Origin: Coffea arabica
Taxonomy: Eukaryota; Streptophyta; Magnoliopsida; Gentianales; Rubiaceae
Assembly (NCBI RefSeq): GCF_036785885.1
Contig: NC_092330.1
Span: 4,870,525 to 4,934,524, forward strand
Reading direction: 5' to 3'
DNA: 64,000 nt
Part shown: positions 46,447 to 56,700 of the stretch, in pieces
Numbering within the stretch: position 1 is the stretch's first letter
How the letters are laid out: each line of letters opens with the position of its first letter
Position numbers and translations under genes: made by a program
The notes under the pieces: generated by a model
Told to the model about the DNA's origin: nothing
The model's input: only the letters and a program-made list of their open reading frames with translations
The model's database searches: none

Positions 46447-47938
46447 AGTATTTTAAAATTTTTTTTTATAATCAAATAAAAAACTTTTTGCACATGTCTG
46501 CATTGATTGGTTGGGGAAAAACTTGACCGTCCATTTCCATAAGAATAAACGCTCCTCCGGATAGCACTTTCTTAACAATGAATGGTCCTTGCCAATTGGG
46601 AGCAAACTTCCCTTAAGCCTCATCTTGCATTGGAAGAATCCGTTTCAAAACCTTATCTCCAACGTCAAACAAACGGGGCTTGACTTTTTTGTTGTAAGCC
46701 CGAGCCATTCGTTGCTGATAACATTGTCCATGGCAGACAGCATTCAACCTCTTTTCATCAATGAAAGACAATTACTCCTGACGTTCTCGGACCCATTCAG
46801 TTTCTTCTATCTGAGCCTCCATTAGAATGCGTAAGGAAGGAATTTCAACTTCTGCAGGCAGTACTGCTTCCATTCCATACATAAGAGAGTAAGGAGTTGC
46901 CCCTGTAGAAGTTCTGATTGTAGTTCTGTACGCCATCAGTGCATAAGGCAGTTTCTCATGCCAATCCCGGTGTGCTTCAGTCATCTTACGAATAATCTTT
47001 TTCAAATTCTTATTTGCGGCTTCGATGGCTCCATTCATCTTAGGCCTGTAAATGGCAGAATTTCGATGTCTGATTTTGAACTATTCACATAATCCATCCA
47101 CCATATCATTGTTGAGGTTTTTGGCATTATCGGTGATCAACGTCTCTGGTACCCCAAAACGACAGATGATATTATTTCTCAAGAAATCCGACACCACTTT
47201 CTTAGTCACATGCTTATAGGACGCAGTCTCAACCCATTTGGTGAAATATTCAATCGCCACTAAAATGAATCGATGCCCATTTGAAGCAGGAGGATCAATA
47301 GTTCCGATCACATCCATTCCCCAAATCGAACATGGCTATGGAGCAGTTGTACTATGTAATTCTGTAGGAGGAGCACGTATAACATCACCATGCATTTGAC
47401 ACTTAACACATTTTCTAACAAAATCTACACAGTCATGCTCCATGGTAAGCTAAAAATATCCTGTTCTCATGATCTTCTTAGTCAGTAGATGCCCATTCAT
47501 GTGTGGTCCGCAAACCCCACTATGCACTTCTTTCATCATATAATCGGCTTCCTCTTCATTGATGCATCTCAGAAGGCCCAAATCAGATGTTTTCTTGTAT
47601 AGCACTTCTCCATTCAAGAAAAATCTTGCTGACATCCTGCGTAAGAAACTTTTTGCAACAGAATCAGCGTCAGGAGGGCAGGATCCCGTTTTCATGAATT
47701 CCTTAATATCATTGTACCAGGAGCGACCATCAATGACCCTTTCCATAACCAGACAGTGCGCTGGCCTATTCTGAAGTTGGATCTGTATAGGTTCAATCAC
47801 CAGCTCATCTGGATGTTGGATCATCGAAGACAAAGTAGCTAAAGCATCAGCAAAGGCATTACGAGTGCGGGGAATATGTCTGAGTTCCAAATTCCTGAAT
47901 TTACTAGCCAAACTAAGCAAGTTACAATGATATAACAT
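46447..47938 (-). pseudogene. Ogre-type integrase, broken
   Basis: Segment 47938-47450 holds ELRHIPRTRNAFADALATLS (end of the second RNase H region) and the start of the zinc finger EVHSGVCGPHMNGH. After a TAG at 47450 comes CVDFVRKCVKCQ, completing the HHCC finger. The catalytic core has the D residues in MDVIG and TDNAKN (47317-47081) and the E in MNGAIEAANK (47038). It continues as YALMAYRTTIRTSTGATPY and EAVLPAEVEIPS, typical of Ty3/gypsy integrase, and a C-terminal part to about 46447 with PNWQGPFIVKKV. In-frame stops at 47450, 47081 and 46772 and others break it. No chromodomain, as expected for Tat. Confidence 0.92.
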
Positions 47939-48489
47939 AATTTTTTATCCCGAGTTACCCACTGTTTAAGCGTCTGGTGCACAAGTAAATCGGAATCACT
48001 AAATGCTATCAGGTCTTTGATATCCATGTCCAATGCCATTTTCAATCCAAAAATGCAAGCTTCATACTCGGCCATGTTGTTGGTACAAGGAAACCGTAAT
48101 TTGGCCGTAGCGGGATAGTGCTTCCCTTCAGGCGACACTAAAACTGCTCCAATTCCGGCTCCGAAAGAATTTGACGCACCGTCGAAAAATAACCTCCATC
48201 CAGGATACTGCTCACTCATGTCCTCAACTGCTCCAATGAACAGAATTTCTTCATCAGGAAAGTAGGTATGCAATGGCTGGTAATCATCATCTCTTGGATT
48301 TTCTACCAAATGATCTGCTATAGCTTGACCCTTGACTGCCTTTTGTGTTGTGAAGACAATATCGAACTCGGAAAGGATCATTTGCCACTTAGCCATGCGT
48401 TCCGTGGGCATCGACTTTTCCAATAGGTATTTTAGAGGATCAGAACGGGAAATCAAGTAAGTGGTATAACCGAGCAAATAATGTCTCAA
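47839..48489 (-). pseudogene. Second RNase H (Tat-type) and end of the first RNase H
   Basis: Begins inside the first RNase H (LLGYTTYLISRSDPLKYLLE), then a linker with GQAIADHLVENP. The second RNase H starts WRLFFDGASNSFGAGIGAVL and continues NMAEYEACIFGLKMALDM and AFSDSDLLVHQ, giving the D, E and D catalytic positions. This extra, archaeal-like RNase H is a hallmark of the Tat lineage. A one-base shift at about 47945, in a T run, moves the reading into the integrase frame. Confidence 0.92.
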
Positions 48490-49951
48490 CTTCTGAGCTG
48501 CCCATGCTAAAGCACAACAACTTCTCTCAAGGAAAGAATAGTTGGCTTCATATGCCGTAAATTTCTTGCTCAGATAGTAGATGGCTTGCTCCTTTCTCCC
48601 AGACTCATCATGCTATCCCAGAACGCATCTGACAGCCTCATCAAGAACAGACAAATACATAATCAGAGGTCTTCCTGGCTGAGGTGGCACTAAGATCGAA
48701 GGATTTAACAAATAATTCTTGATCTTATCAAAAGCCTGCTGACAATCTTCATTCCAATCCATTGGCGCATTCTTTTTCAACAGTTTGAACAAAGGCTCAC
48801 AGGTAGAGGTTAACTGTGCAATGAATCGGCCAATGAAATTGATTTTTCCAAGAAAACTCTTCACATCTTTTTGACTTTTTGGAATGGGCATATCTCGAAT
48901 TGCTTTTATTTTTACAGGATCTATCTCTATACCGTTTTTGCTGATAATAAAACCCATTAACTTACCAGTCGGAGCACCAAAAGCACATTTCGCAGGGTTC
49001 AACTTCAAATTATACTTCCTCAATCTTTCAAATAGCTTCTTTAAATCAACCAAATGGTTCTCGACCTTCTTGGATTTAATTATGGTATCATCCACATAGA
49101 CCTCCATCTCTTTGTGAATCATGTCATGGAACAGAGTAGTCATTGTCCTCTGATAAGTGGCTCCAGCATTCTTCAACCCGAAAGGCATCACTCTATAACA
49201 AAAGGTTCCCCATGGGGTGATAAAAGACGTTTTCTCTTTGTCTTCTTCGGCCATTAAGATTTGATGATACCCAGCAAAACAATCACCAAAAGATTCAATT
49301 TCGTGTCCAGCAGTATTGTCCAAAAGAATATGAATGTTTGGCAAAGAAAAATCGTCTTTCGGACTGGCCTTATTCAGATCTCTGTAATCAACACATACTC
49401 ACACCTCCCCAGATTTCTTAAGCACTGGCACAAGATTCGATAGCCAGATGGGGTAATGAGACACCATGATTATCTTAGCATTGAGCTGTTTCACAATTTG
49501 TTCCTTTATTTTGAGACTCATTTCTGGTTTGAATTTACGTGGCTTCTGCTTTACAGGTAAAAAATTTTGGATCAGTTGGCAACCTATGAACCACTATGTC
49601 TGTAGAGATCCCTGGCATATCATTGTATGACCATGCAAACACATCTTGAAAAAGCATTAAGAATTCAATCATTTCCTCCTTCTGTCTCTTATTCAAATGA
49701 ATGCTGACTTTAACTTCTTTAACCTCCGTTTTAGTGCCAATATTGATGATTTCTGTTTCTTCTAAGTTGGATTTGGGTTTCTCTTCATACTGTTTTAAAT
49801 CCCTTGAAATAAACTCAAATTCTTCGTCAGTATCGCTTCGCTTTGAATTTCAGATTGCATAATTTCAAGTTCATGAGAGATATCGAGATTGCAGCCATCG
49901 AATTTCAAAATGGTGACATCCAAAGGGTCAAAGGATTTTATTTGTGGCCAT
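48490..49951 (-). pseudogene. Ogre-type reverse transcriptase and first RNase H, broken
   Basis: Starts after a cag acceptor at 49952 with a frame reading SFDPLDVTILKFDG, then DVFAWSYNDMPGIS near 49650, a pre-RT block of this lineage. VCVDYRDLN near 49390 follows a TGA where arginine is usual. The main ORF 49344-48613 has GTFCYRVMPFGLKNAGATYQ and the catalytic YVDD in EVYVDDTIIKSK, then the thumb-connection blocks GFIISKNGIEIDP and KSFLGKINFIGRFI. RNase H begins at RPLIMYLSVLDEA; a TAG at 48613 replaces the usual codon after VLG. Motifs are otherwise well conserved. Confidence 0.93.
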
Positions 49952-50253
49952 CTGAAAATAGAATAGAGCATAAGTAATAAATAAATAGCAAATACTGGAG
50001 AAGTCTTTCATTTCATTAGATTCAAAATGCATCGAGACTTCACAAAAAGATAAATATACAGATATGATTGCTATTTAAAGACATATTTAACCCAAACCTT
50101 TATTTTCGTTTCAGCAATTTTCTTGAACAAAGCAAGTTATATTAATTGAAACAAGAATAAAGGTTTAAAAGATGAAAGCAATTTTTTTTAACAAAAGATC
50201 CAGACTACTGTCCTATCTAGATATGATCTAGACAAAAGACAATCCCCTTAAAT
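49952..50253 (-). other. Probable intron between gag-pro and pol
   Basis: The gag-pro frame ends in LPSRREFR with TAA at 50254-50256. About 300 bp of AT-rich sequence follows without coding potential and ends in a pyrimidine-rich ctattctattttcag acceptor, after which pol begins. An intron between protease and reverse transcriptase is known for Ogre elements. The donor was not pinned down. Confidence 0.55.
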
Positions 50254-51657
50254 TTACCGAAATTCCCTTCGAGAGGGAAGGTAATCAGCAGTCCAATTCT
50301 GAATAGCTTCTTCGGTAATTGGCAAAAATTCTGCATTCTCTGATGGCCCCTCCTCACAAGTAGCCCCGACAAATAGCTGAGACAAGTCCACTTCAATCTC
50401 CTCCACAGGATTCTTCGTTTCTGCATAATCACCTCTGATGGACGAGGAAAAGTGTTATATAGCGGAGGGATATTTAAGGCAGTTTGCTTGCCCTTCTTTT
50501 CAGCTTGCTTTCGAGCTTGCATTTCCTTTCTATCCTTAGCAGTTGGATGAAATCCCAGTCCAAATGTATCCTTTTGCGTTGGGATCTCTATCGGCTCCAA
50601 AATTCCTTGCAATTCTCGCCCAAAACCTCTTCCTATTTCATAGCCGCCTCGGATCATCTCCCTAGCCATCATTATACTGGCCTCTAGCAAATCTGATTGA
50701 GTTGGTGACTTATCCTTGGACGCCCATCCCACAAAGACGATGTCAGCAACGTGATGAGATTGGAGTCCTTTGTCTGTTTTCACCATTGAATTTTGCATCA
50801 ACGATCATGGTACAGTCATCATCAGCAAACACAGTAATGAGTTGATCATTTGCAATAAACCTCAACATTTGATGCAGAGAAGATGGCACTGAATTGGAAG
50901 CATGTATCCAAGGTCTTCCAAGTAAAATATTGTAAACGCTGGAGAAGTCCATGACTTGGCAAGTAACTTGGAATTGAGCAGGACCTATCTCCAATACCAG
51001 ATCTGCTTCACCCATAGATTCTCTCCTTGAACCATCAAATCCTCGAACCACAGTTGCAGATGGACGGAGTTTAATATCAAGAAATCCAAGCTTGGTGAGA
51101 GTGTTCCATGGACAGATATTCAACGCTGACCCATTATCCACTAAAACCCTCGGCAACAGCTTTCCATTGCAAGGGACTGATATATACAAAGCTCTGTTAT
51201 GCCCGATCCCTTCTGTAGTCAGATCATCATCGGAGAAGGCAATATGATTAGCAGGAAGTACATTCCCCACAATGTTAGAAAATTTATCCACTGGAATATC
51301 TTTAGAGATTTGGGGTTCGTTCAGAATTTTGAGCAATGCTTCTCTGTGCAGCTCGGAAGTCAAGAGAAGATTCAGAAAAGAAATCTGAGCAGGCATCCTA
51401 TCCAACTGCTCCACTATTTTGTATTCACTTCTCTTCAGCATCTTCAGAAAATCTACAGCTTCATTTTCAGACACACGAGGCTTGGGTGTCGGAGATTTAA
51501 CCTTGGCCCTGAATTGAACATCAATATCGAAGTTTCCCACAATTTTTTCAGACCTAGTAATAGTAGATATATCTTCCTTCAAGCAATCTTTACCCCCAAT
51601 TAACAGACTGGGCTCCTCGTAGTTCCATGGTACATTTTGCAAGTCATTGATAGGCAT
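50254..51657 (-). pseudogene. Ogre-type aspartic protease plus G-patch-like segment
   Basis: Main ORF 51657-50743. The protease active-site loop reads VLVDNGSALNICP (DNGS where DTGS or DGGS is common) at about 51150, and the second loop reads NILLGRPWIH at about 50925. The preceding linker has LLTSELHREALLKILNE. The frame changes near 50790, and the next one (to about 50430) carries REMIRGGYEIGRGFGRELQG then DTFGLGFHPT, resembling the glycine-rich G-patch segment that follows protease in Tat-lineage polyproteins. A further shift leads to EEIEVDLSQLF and the terminal LPSRREFR. Protease cuts the polyprotein; the G-patch role is unknown here. Confidence 0.85.
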
Positions 51658-51696
51658 TTGCTCTGGAAATTCGAGATTGGCAGGCTCTGATATATC

Positions 51697-53776
51697 TCAT
51701 TCAAAAGATGGAAGATCCAAAATAAAAGGAACTTCAGAATTGTCAACCTCGGAAGGTCCTCCTTCTACTATAAACGGCTCCTCTTTCTCAAACACAAAAG
51801 ATTTTAACTTTTCCTCAGCATTATCCTTAGTTATGGACTCTTCAACAGACAGTAATTTCCTCATCTCCGCATGGTCAGTCTCCATCATGCCAAACACTTC
51901 AGTTTCATCTACAATGTACTGACTGGGGTCGACAAAATCTTCATCAGCGATGATAACCCCCACAGTGCTCCCATGCTCAGGTAGAGGATTCTTACTAACA
52001 TTCGGTCCTTGCTCTCCCTTTCTTCTGAGAAGGATGTCTCCAGAATCAATCATGTCCTGAATCTTATGTTTTAAAGCCCAACAATTGCCAGTGGTATGAC
52101 CTGGACTTCCAGAATGATAAGCACAGATTGCATGCGGATCATAACCGGTAGGAGGACCTCTGGGATAGATTTTGGGAGGAACAGTGCCAATTTTTTCAGC
52201 TGCTTTTAATTGCTCATACAACTAATCAATAGGTCGGCCCAAGTTGGTGAAGGTTCGAAATTGCTTCTGAGTTTGAATTCCACTGGTTTGCAAAGGATTT
52301 TGAGAAGGGTTATTGTTTTGCAGGGTTGGTCTGGAATGGTAAATAGGACGAGAGTGATTTTGAAAGACAGGTTGTGGAGTTGGAGGTAAGGGCGAGGTAT
52401 TCAAATGATTTGGTCGGGAATGATGGAATTGGGTAGTAGTGTGGTAGACTGGTTGAGGATTGGTGTAATAGGGGTAAGGAAAAGAATAGGTGGGATGGTT
52501 TTTGGGTCTGAAAAACGGACCTTGATCCCATATAAAAGCAGTATCACCTTCTTTCTTCTTGAATGGGGGCTTTTTCCCATTGTTGTTTTGATTTTGTAGA
52601 GCATCCAATTGCAACTTTAATGCAGACACATTAACAATCTTCCCTGCTTTGACAAATTCATCATACTCCTACAATTTGTTAACGATAGCAGCAAATGAAC
52701 TTCCCGTCATGCGGAAGGTCTCTTCAAAATAGGGTTGATCGTGAGCCTTGATGAAAGTGCGAACAATCTCCTCCTCAGTCATAGAGGCTCCACTTTGGCG
52801 GCTAACTTTCTCCACCGTTTTACGTAGGTCTTGTGATCTTCCGACGGCTTTCTTTTCGTATCCTCCAGTGTGGTTCGTGTTGGTGCCAACTCACAGTTAA
52901 TTTCATACTGCTTCACAAAAGCAGTTGATAGATCCAACCAGGTTTTGACTTCTCCAGACTTCAAATTTGAATACCAATCTAGAGCATCTCCCTCCAAACT
53001 TTCCGGAAATAGACGCATAGGTAAATTCTCGTCATCCATAGGTTTACCTAACTTGTTGGCAAACATCTTGAGGTGCGTCTTAGGATTTCCAGTTCCATCA
53101 TACTTGCTGAATTTAGAGGTTTTGAATCCCAACGGTAGCTGAATATTTGGGAAAAGACACAATTCATCGTAGTCCAAACCACCATGCCTGCTCAACCCTT
53201 GATTCTTTTTCATAAAGTCATCGAATCGATCCAACCTTCTTAACAGATCTTTATCAACGGGTGTAGGTTGTTCTTCCATCGCCACCTTCCTTTGAGATGT
53301 AGTATCTAGTACAAAAGGCTCCGTAAGGTGGTGGTGCGGTCCCTGAGGGTTGGGGGAAATGTTCAGATTGGTTTGTGGATGAGTTTGAGGGATTTGACTA
53401 TTGGTTGGGTTCACCAATACATAATTCGGATGCATATAGGAAAGTCTGAATTTAATCGGGCAAAGGTACTTTCAAGAGGGTTAGCGAAAGGAGGAAGGAA
53501 AGTTGTTTGGGTATTGGATGTGTGGGGTGGTTGATGGTCTTGTGCAGGTGGGTGATTATCGATAGGTTCTTGGTCGTTGGGGACACCACCAGCACTGTTG
53601 CTTGCGACCAACTGATCAATTACACGCCTTTGTGCGGCCATTTCAACACTTAACTCATTGAACTTGCCAAGCACCTCACTTAATTGAGCTCCCAATGCTG
53701 TGAAGTCCGGCGATGTTACTATAGCAGATCTTTCCGAAGTTTCTGGTACTGAACTCATGTTTACAGATTGTCTCAA
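51697..53776 (-). pseudogene. Ogre-type gag, broken
   Basis: Four minus-strand segments form one gag. 53776-53411 is the N-terminus (TALGAQLSEVLGKFNELS). 53435-52779 contains the retrotransposon gag core, KYDGTGNPKTHLKMFANK, LFPESLEGDALDWYSNL and KTWLDLSTAFVKQYE. After a shift near 52779 comes EEEIVRTFIKAH and a TAG near 52671, then 52629-52222, a proline-rich linker. A TAG at 52222 precedes LYEQLKAAEKIGTVPPK and the atypical nucleocapsid CAYHSGSPGHTTGNC (52221-51697), as in other Tat gags. Gag assembles the virus-like particle; two frameshifts and two stops make this copy defective. Confidence 0.9.
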
Positions 53777-54095
53777 GGCTCTACTTCGGGACCTGGTGAT
53801 GATGGGGTTTCTTCGGGTAGCTATTGTGAAAAATACCTGAGAGTGGAGAAAAAAACTAATTTAGGAGTGAATTTTCTGCCAAATTGCTGTAATTTATTCA
53901 AGAAAAAGAAAAGAGAAAGTAAAAAAAATGAGTTAGTAGATATTTAAATAATTCAGATGCATGTCCTATGGGGGAGCCCTTTTCTGCCAAGGGTAGGCCT
54001 AATATGATGCAACACCTTCGGGGTAAAATCCCAATTCCAAACCTGTAAATGAATTTAGAAATCAAAGTAGAAATTCTCATTAAACACTGACAGGT

Positions 54096-55568
54096 TTAAT
54101 CATTTTTTACAGCTTCATTGATGGTTCGGTTGACCATTTTTACAAAATCCTCATGCCTTGCCAAACTAGTACGTTGAGACTCCTTAGATCTTCCTATACT
54201 AAGCTTTCGAATTCCTTCTTGGATTTTGTCAAATGCATCCAGCGCTCTTTCCAACTTTTCAGTTTTTCTTGTCTCCCACTTTAATTGTGCTTGGGCGTCT
54301 TCCAGGGCATGGTCGGCCACTATGAGTTGCAATTGATAATCCTCAAGCTCTTTCTTCAGCTTGTCTATCTGCTCTTCAAGGCTGACAGGAGCGGACTGTG
54401 ACTTCTCTCGTGCTTGTTCGACTGTCAGTTTGATCCACTCATTATATTCTGAAATGACCTTAGGTTCCAATTTGTTGACTTGATCCAAGTGCAAGTTCTC
54501 TAAACTAAGAAGATTTCCCCAAGCTTCCAATACCATGCTCCGACTTTCAGCAACTGTGTTGAGTCTGATACTTTCAATCCCTTGCATTACCGGAATTCTT
54601 TCCGAATACCCAAATTGCCTCATGACTCGTTGCGGAACATACGCGACCAATCCATTGGTGCCTGCTAGGGGAATAAAACTATGTTGGGTAGTCGTAAAAA
54701 CTGGATCCCTAACTTTTGTCCAATCTAAAACCCATTGTATTTTCTCAAGTGTCAAGCTATTGAACTTTTGAATAAATTGACTCGGAGAAGCAATCCGATA
54801 ATACTTTTTGACCCTTTCTCGGTGTGATTCGATCCAATTCTCTGCGGGGAGACAAGATCCCAAAGGATTGAGCGTTCTCTTCGCTAGATGCTCCATTGCC
54901 CACATTTGGAGTATCAAATTTGAGCCAAAAAAGAAACCTCTCTTCTTTTGCCGTGAAGATGTCGGCAATGATTACAGGTACCAAAGTAGGGGTCATTCCA
55001 TTAATTCCTGAAAATAGGCTCTGAACCATGTTGATAGTAAAAAATGTGATCTTTCCATGCTTTTGTGGGAACAACAACAGATTGATCAAACTAATCCAAA
55101 CGCTTGCACTCGCTTCTCTAACCATTGCTCTTTACTTATAAAAAAATCGATTCGGTACTGTTCATAGAACCATCTTTCTCCAAATCGTTCATACAGAAAC
55201 TCTAACGGGCACGATCTCGCATTCGAATGTTGGTTCATACTAGCTTGCCTTAATCCCAAAAACCTATAAAACTGTTCCCTTGTTCCATTAGTTGGATATA
55301 TCATAGGATAACCTTTCCCAGGTATCTGCAATAATCCCTCTATTTCTTCTAAAGTTGGTGTTAGTTCACATTCACCGAATCGAAAAATAGAACCTTCTGG
55401 ATCCCAATACCCCAGTAAAAATTGAATGATTGCAACATTTGGTGTTATGCTTAGAAGACTCGGTAAATGTCCCACATACTTGAACAGTCTCTTCACCTCA
55501 TGTGTCATATTATTTTTCCAGTCTGTTAGTTCCCGAGGTATCTGGTTCAGCATTCTGCATGGAGCCAT
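54096..55568 (-). pseudogene. Ogre-type ORF1: plant-mobile-domain-like protein with C-terminal coiled coil
   Basis: Begins at the ATG at 55568. 55568-55086 reads LFKYVGHLPSLLSITPNVAI then WDPEGSIFRFGECELTPTLE and EEIEGLLQIPG, resembling the plant mobile domain / DUF7745 family. A shift near 55090 moves to the 55125-54757 frame (FPQKHGKITFFTINMVQSLF), and a second near 54955 restores the first frame for 54968-54096. That part has LILQMWAMEHLAKR and PVFTTTQHSFIPLAGTNG, then a heptad-rich coiled coil (EEQIDKLKKELEDYQLQL). Ogre elements carry an extra ORF before gag of unknown role. The two shifts compensate each other. Confidence 0.85.
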
Positions 55569-56678
55569 CTGAGGAGGAATTTCACTTTTAGTACCTTACC
55601 TCGGGATTTTACCCCTTAGGCAATACAAAATCGTAAACATGCAAGTCTCATTGGATTACATATCCGAGACAAAAGGTGCTTATGGCTACCATGGGATTCC
55701 CTATGCGGCATTCCCTCTATGGTTAATGCATGATGACAATTTATTAAAACATATTAAATATACAATGAAATAATTGAAATGTGACCTAAAAGTGTCCCAT
55801 TTAAATGCCGGGGTAAGCTTAAAATTATGTGCAGTACATATGCATATGCAATTAACTAAAATTTAAACATGCTTGATATAAGAGGCGGTCTTATCCTAAA
55901 CGAGTACCATGTTAGGACTCTTATTTCTAAAGTTTGTGTATGCAGAAAAAGGGAAAACAAGGAGAGGTTAGTTCAACAAGTAACATATAACACGTTGTGA
56001 CAATAAATGATACAAGAATGAAAAGTAAATAAAGCAAAGAAAAAGGGGTGAAATCCCTCCCCTCGTGTCTAGTGTTACTAATCGGGTAAGGTTGACTCTA
56101 TTTTAGGTAATTTCTAATATGGATGCATGAGGTTTGGCTTACTAATGCATCTAGACTTAATAAGGTTTCAGGCTCCTAAACCTTCAGATCAAAAGGCTAA
56201 AGGTCATCAATCCCAAAGCCTTCGATCGGTGGTTTGAGTGATCCCTTAGGCATCGCTATGGGTGCAGAGCACATCATCTGCATACCTAAGGAAATCGATT
56301 CTTGTCCTATAAGGAAATGTGGGATGGCGCCCACGAAAAAATAAAAATAGGATGAAAGTAATGCATGCACGTATGAGGTGCTTCCTTTTGAGGGGGGGGA
56401 TTATAATTAAACAAGCATGGAGGCTCTAAGGTGATATATCCCCCACCCAAGATGCAAGCGCGATACAAGTATATAAACATAAACAGATGAAAAATAAATA
56501 AACAAATTATCGCATACGTGGATATCGAGAGACGGTCGCTTGTGCGAAATGCAATAATCCTAGAAATGAGAAAAAAAAGAAAAAATCAAAGAAATATGCA
56601 ACCTAAACATCCAAATATGATAAGTGAAAGGGTTAGAAGGAGAAAAGACAACTAAACCAAGTGCTTGGATTCTCTAGC
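55569..56678 (-). other. 5' leader of the Ogre-type element
   Basis: 1.1 kb between primer site and ORF1. No conserved ORF or repeat seen; includes a G8 run near 56391. Confidence 0.6.
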
Positions 56679-56698
56679 GTCCCCAGTGGAGTCGTCAA
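56679..56698 (-). other. Primer binding site (tRNA-Arg-like, Tat/Ogre type)
   Basis: Minus strand, two bases after the 5' LTR, reads TGACGACTCCACTGGGGAC. This is close to the TGGCGACTCCACTGGGGAC form used by Tat/Ogre elements and unlike the iMet sites elsewhere in the window. The tRNA identity is from family knowledge. Confidence 0.75.
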
Positions 56699-56700
56699 GT

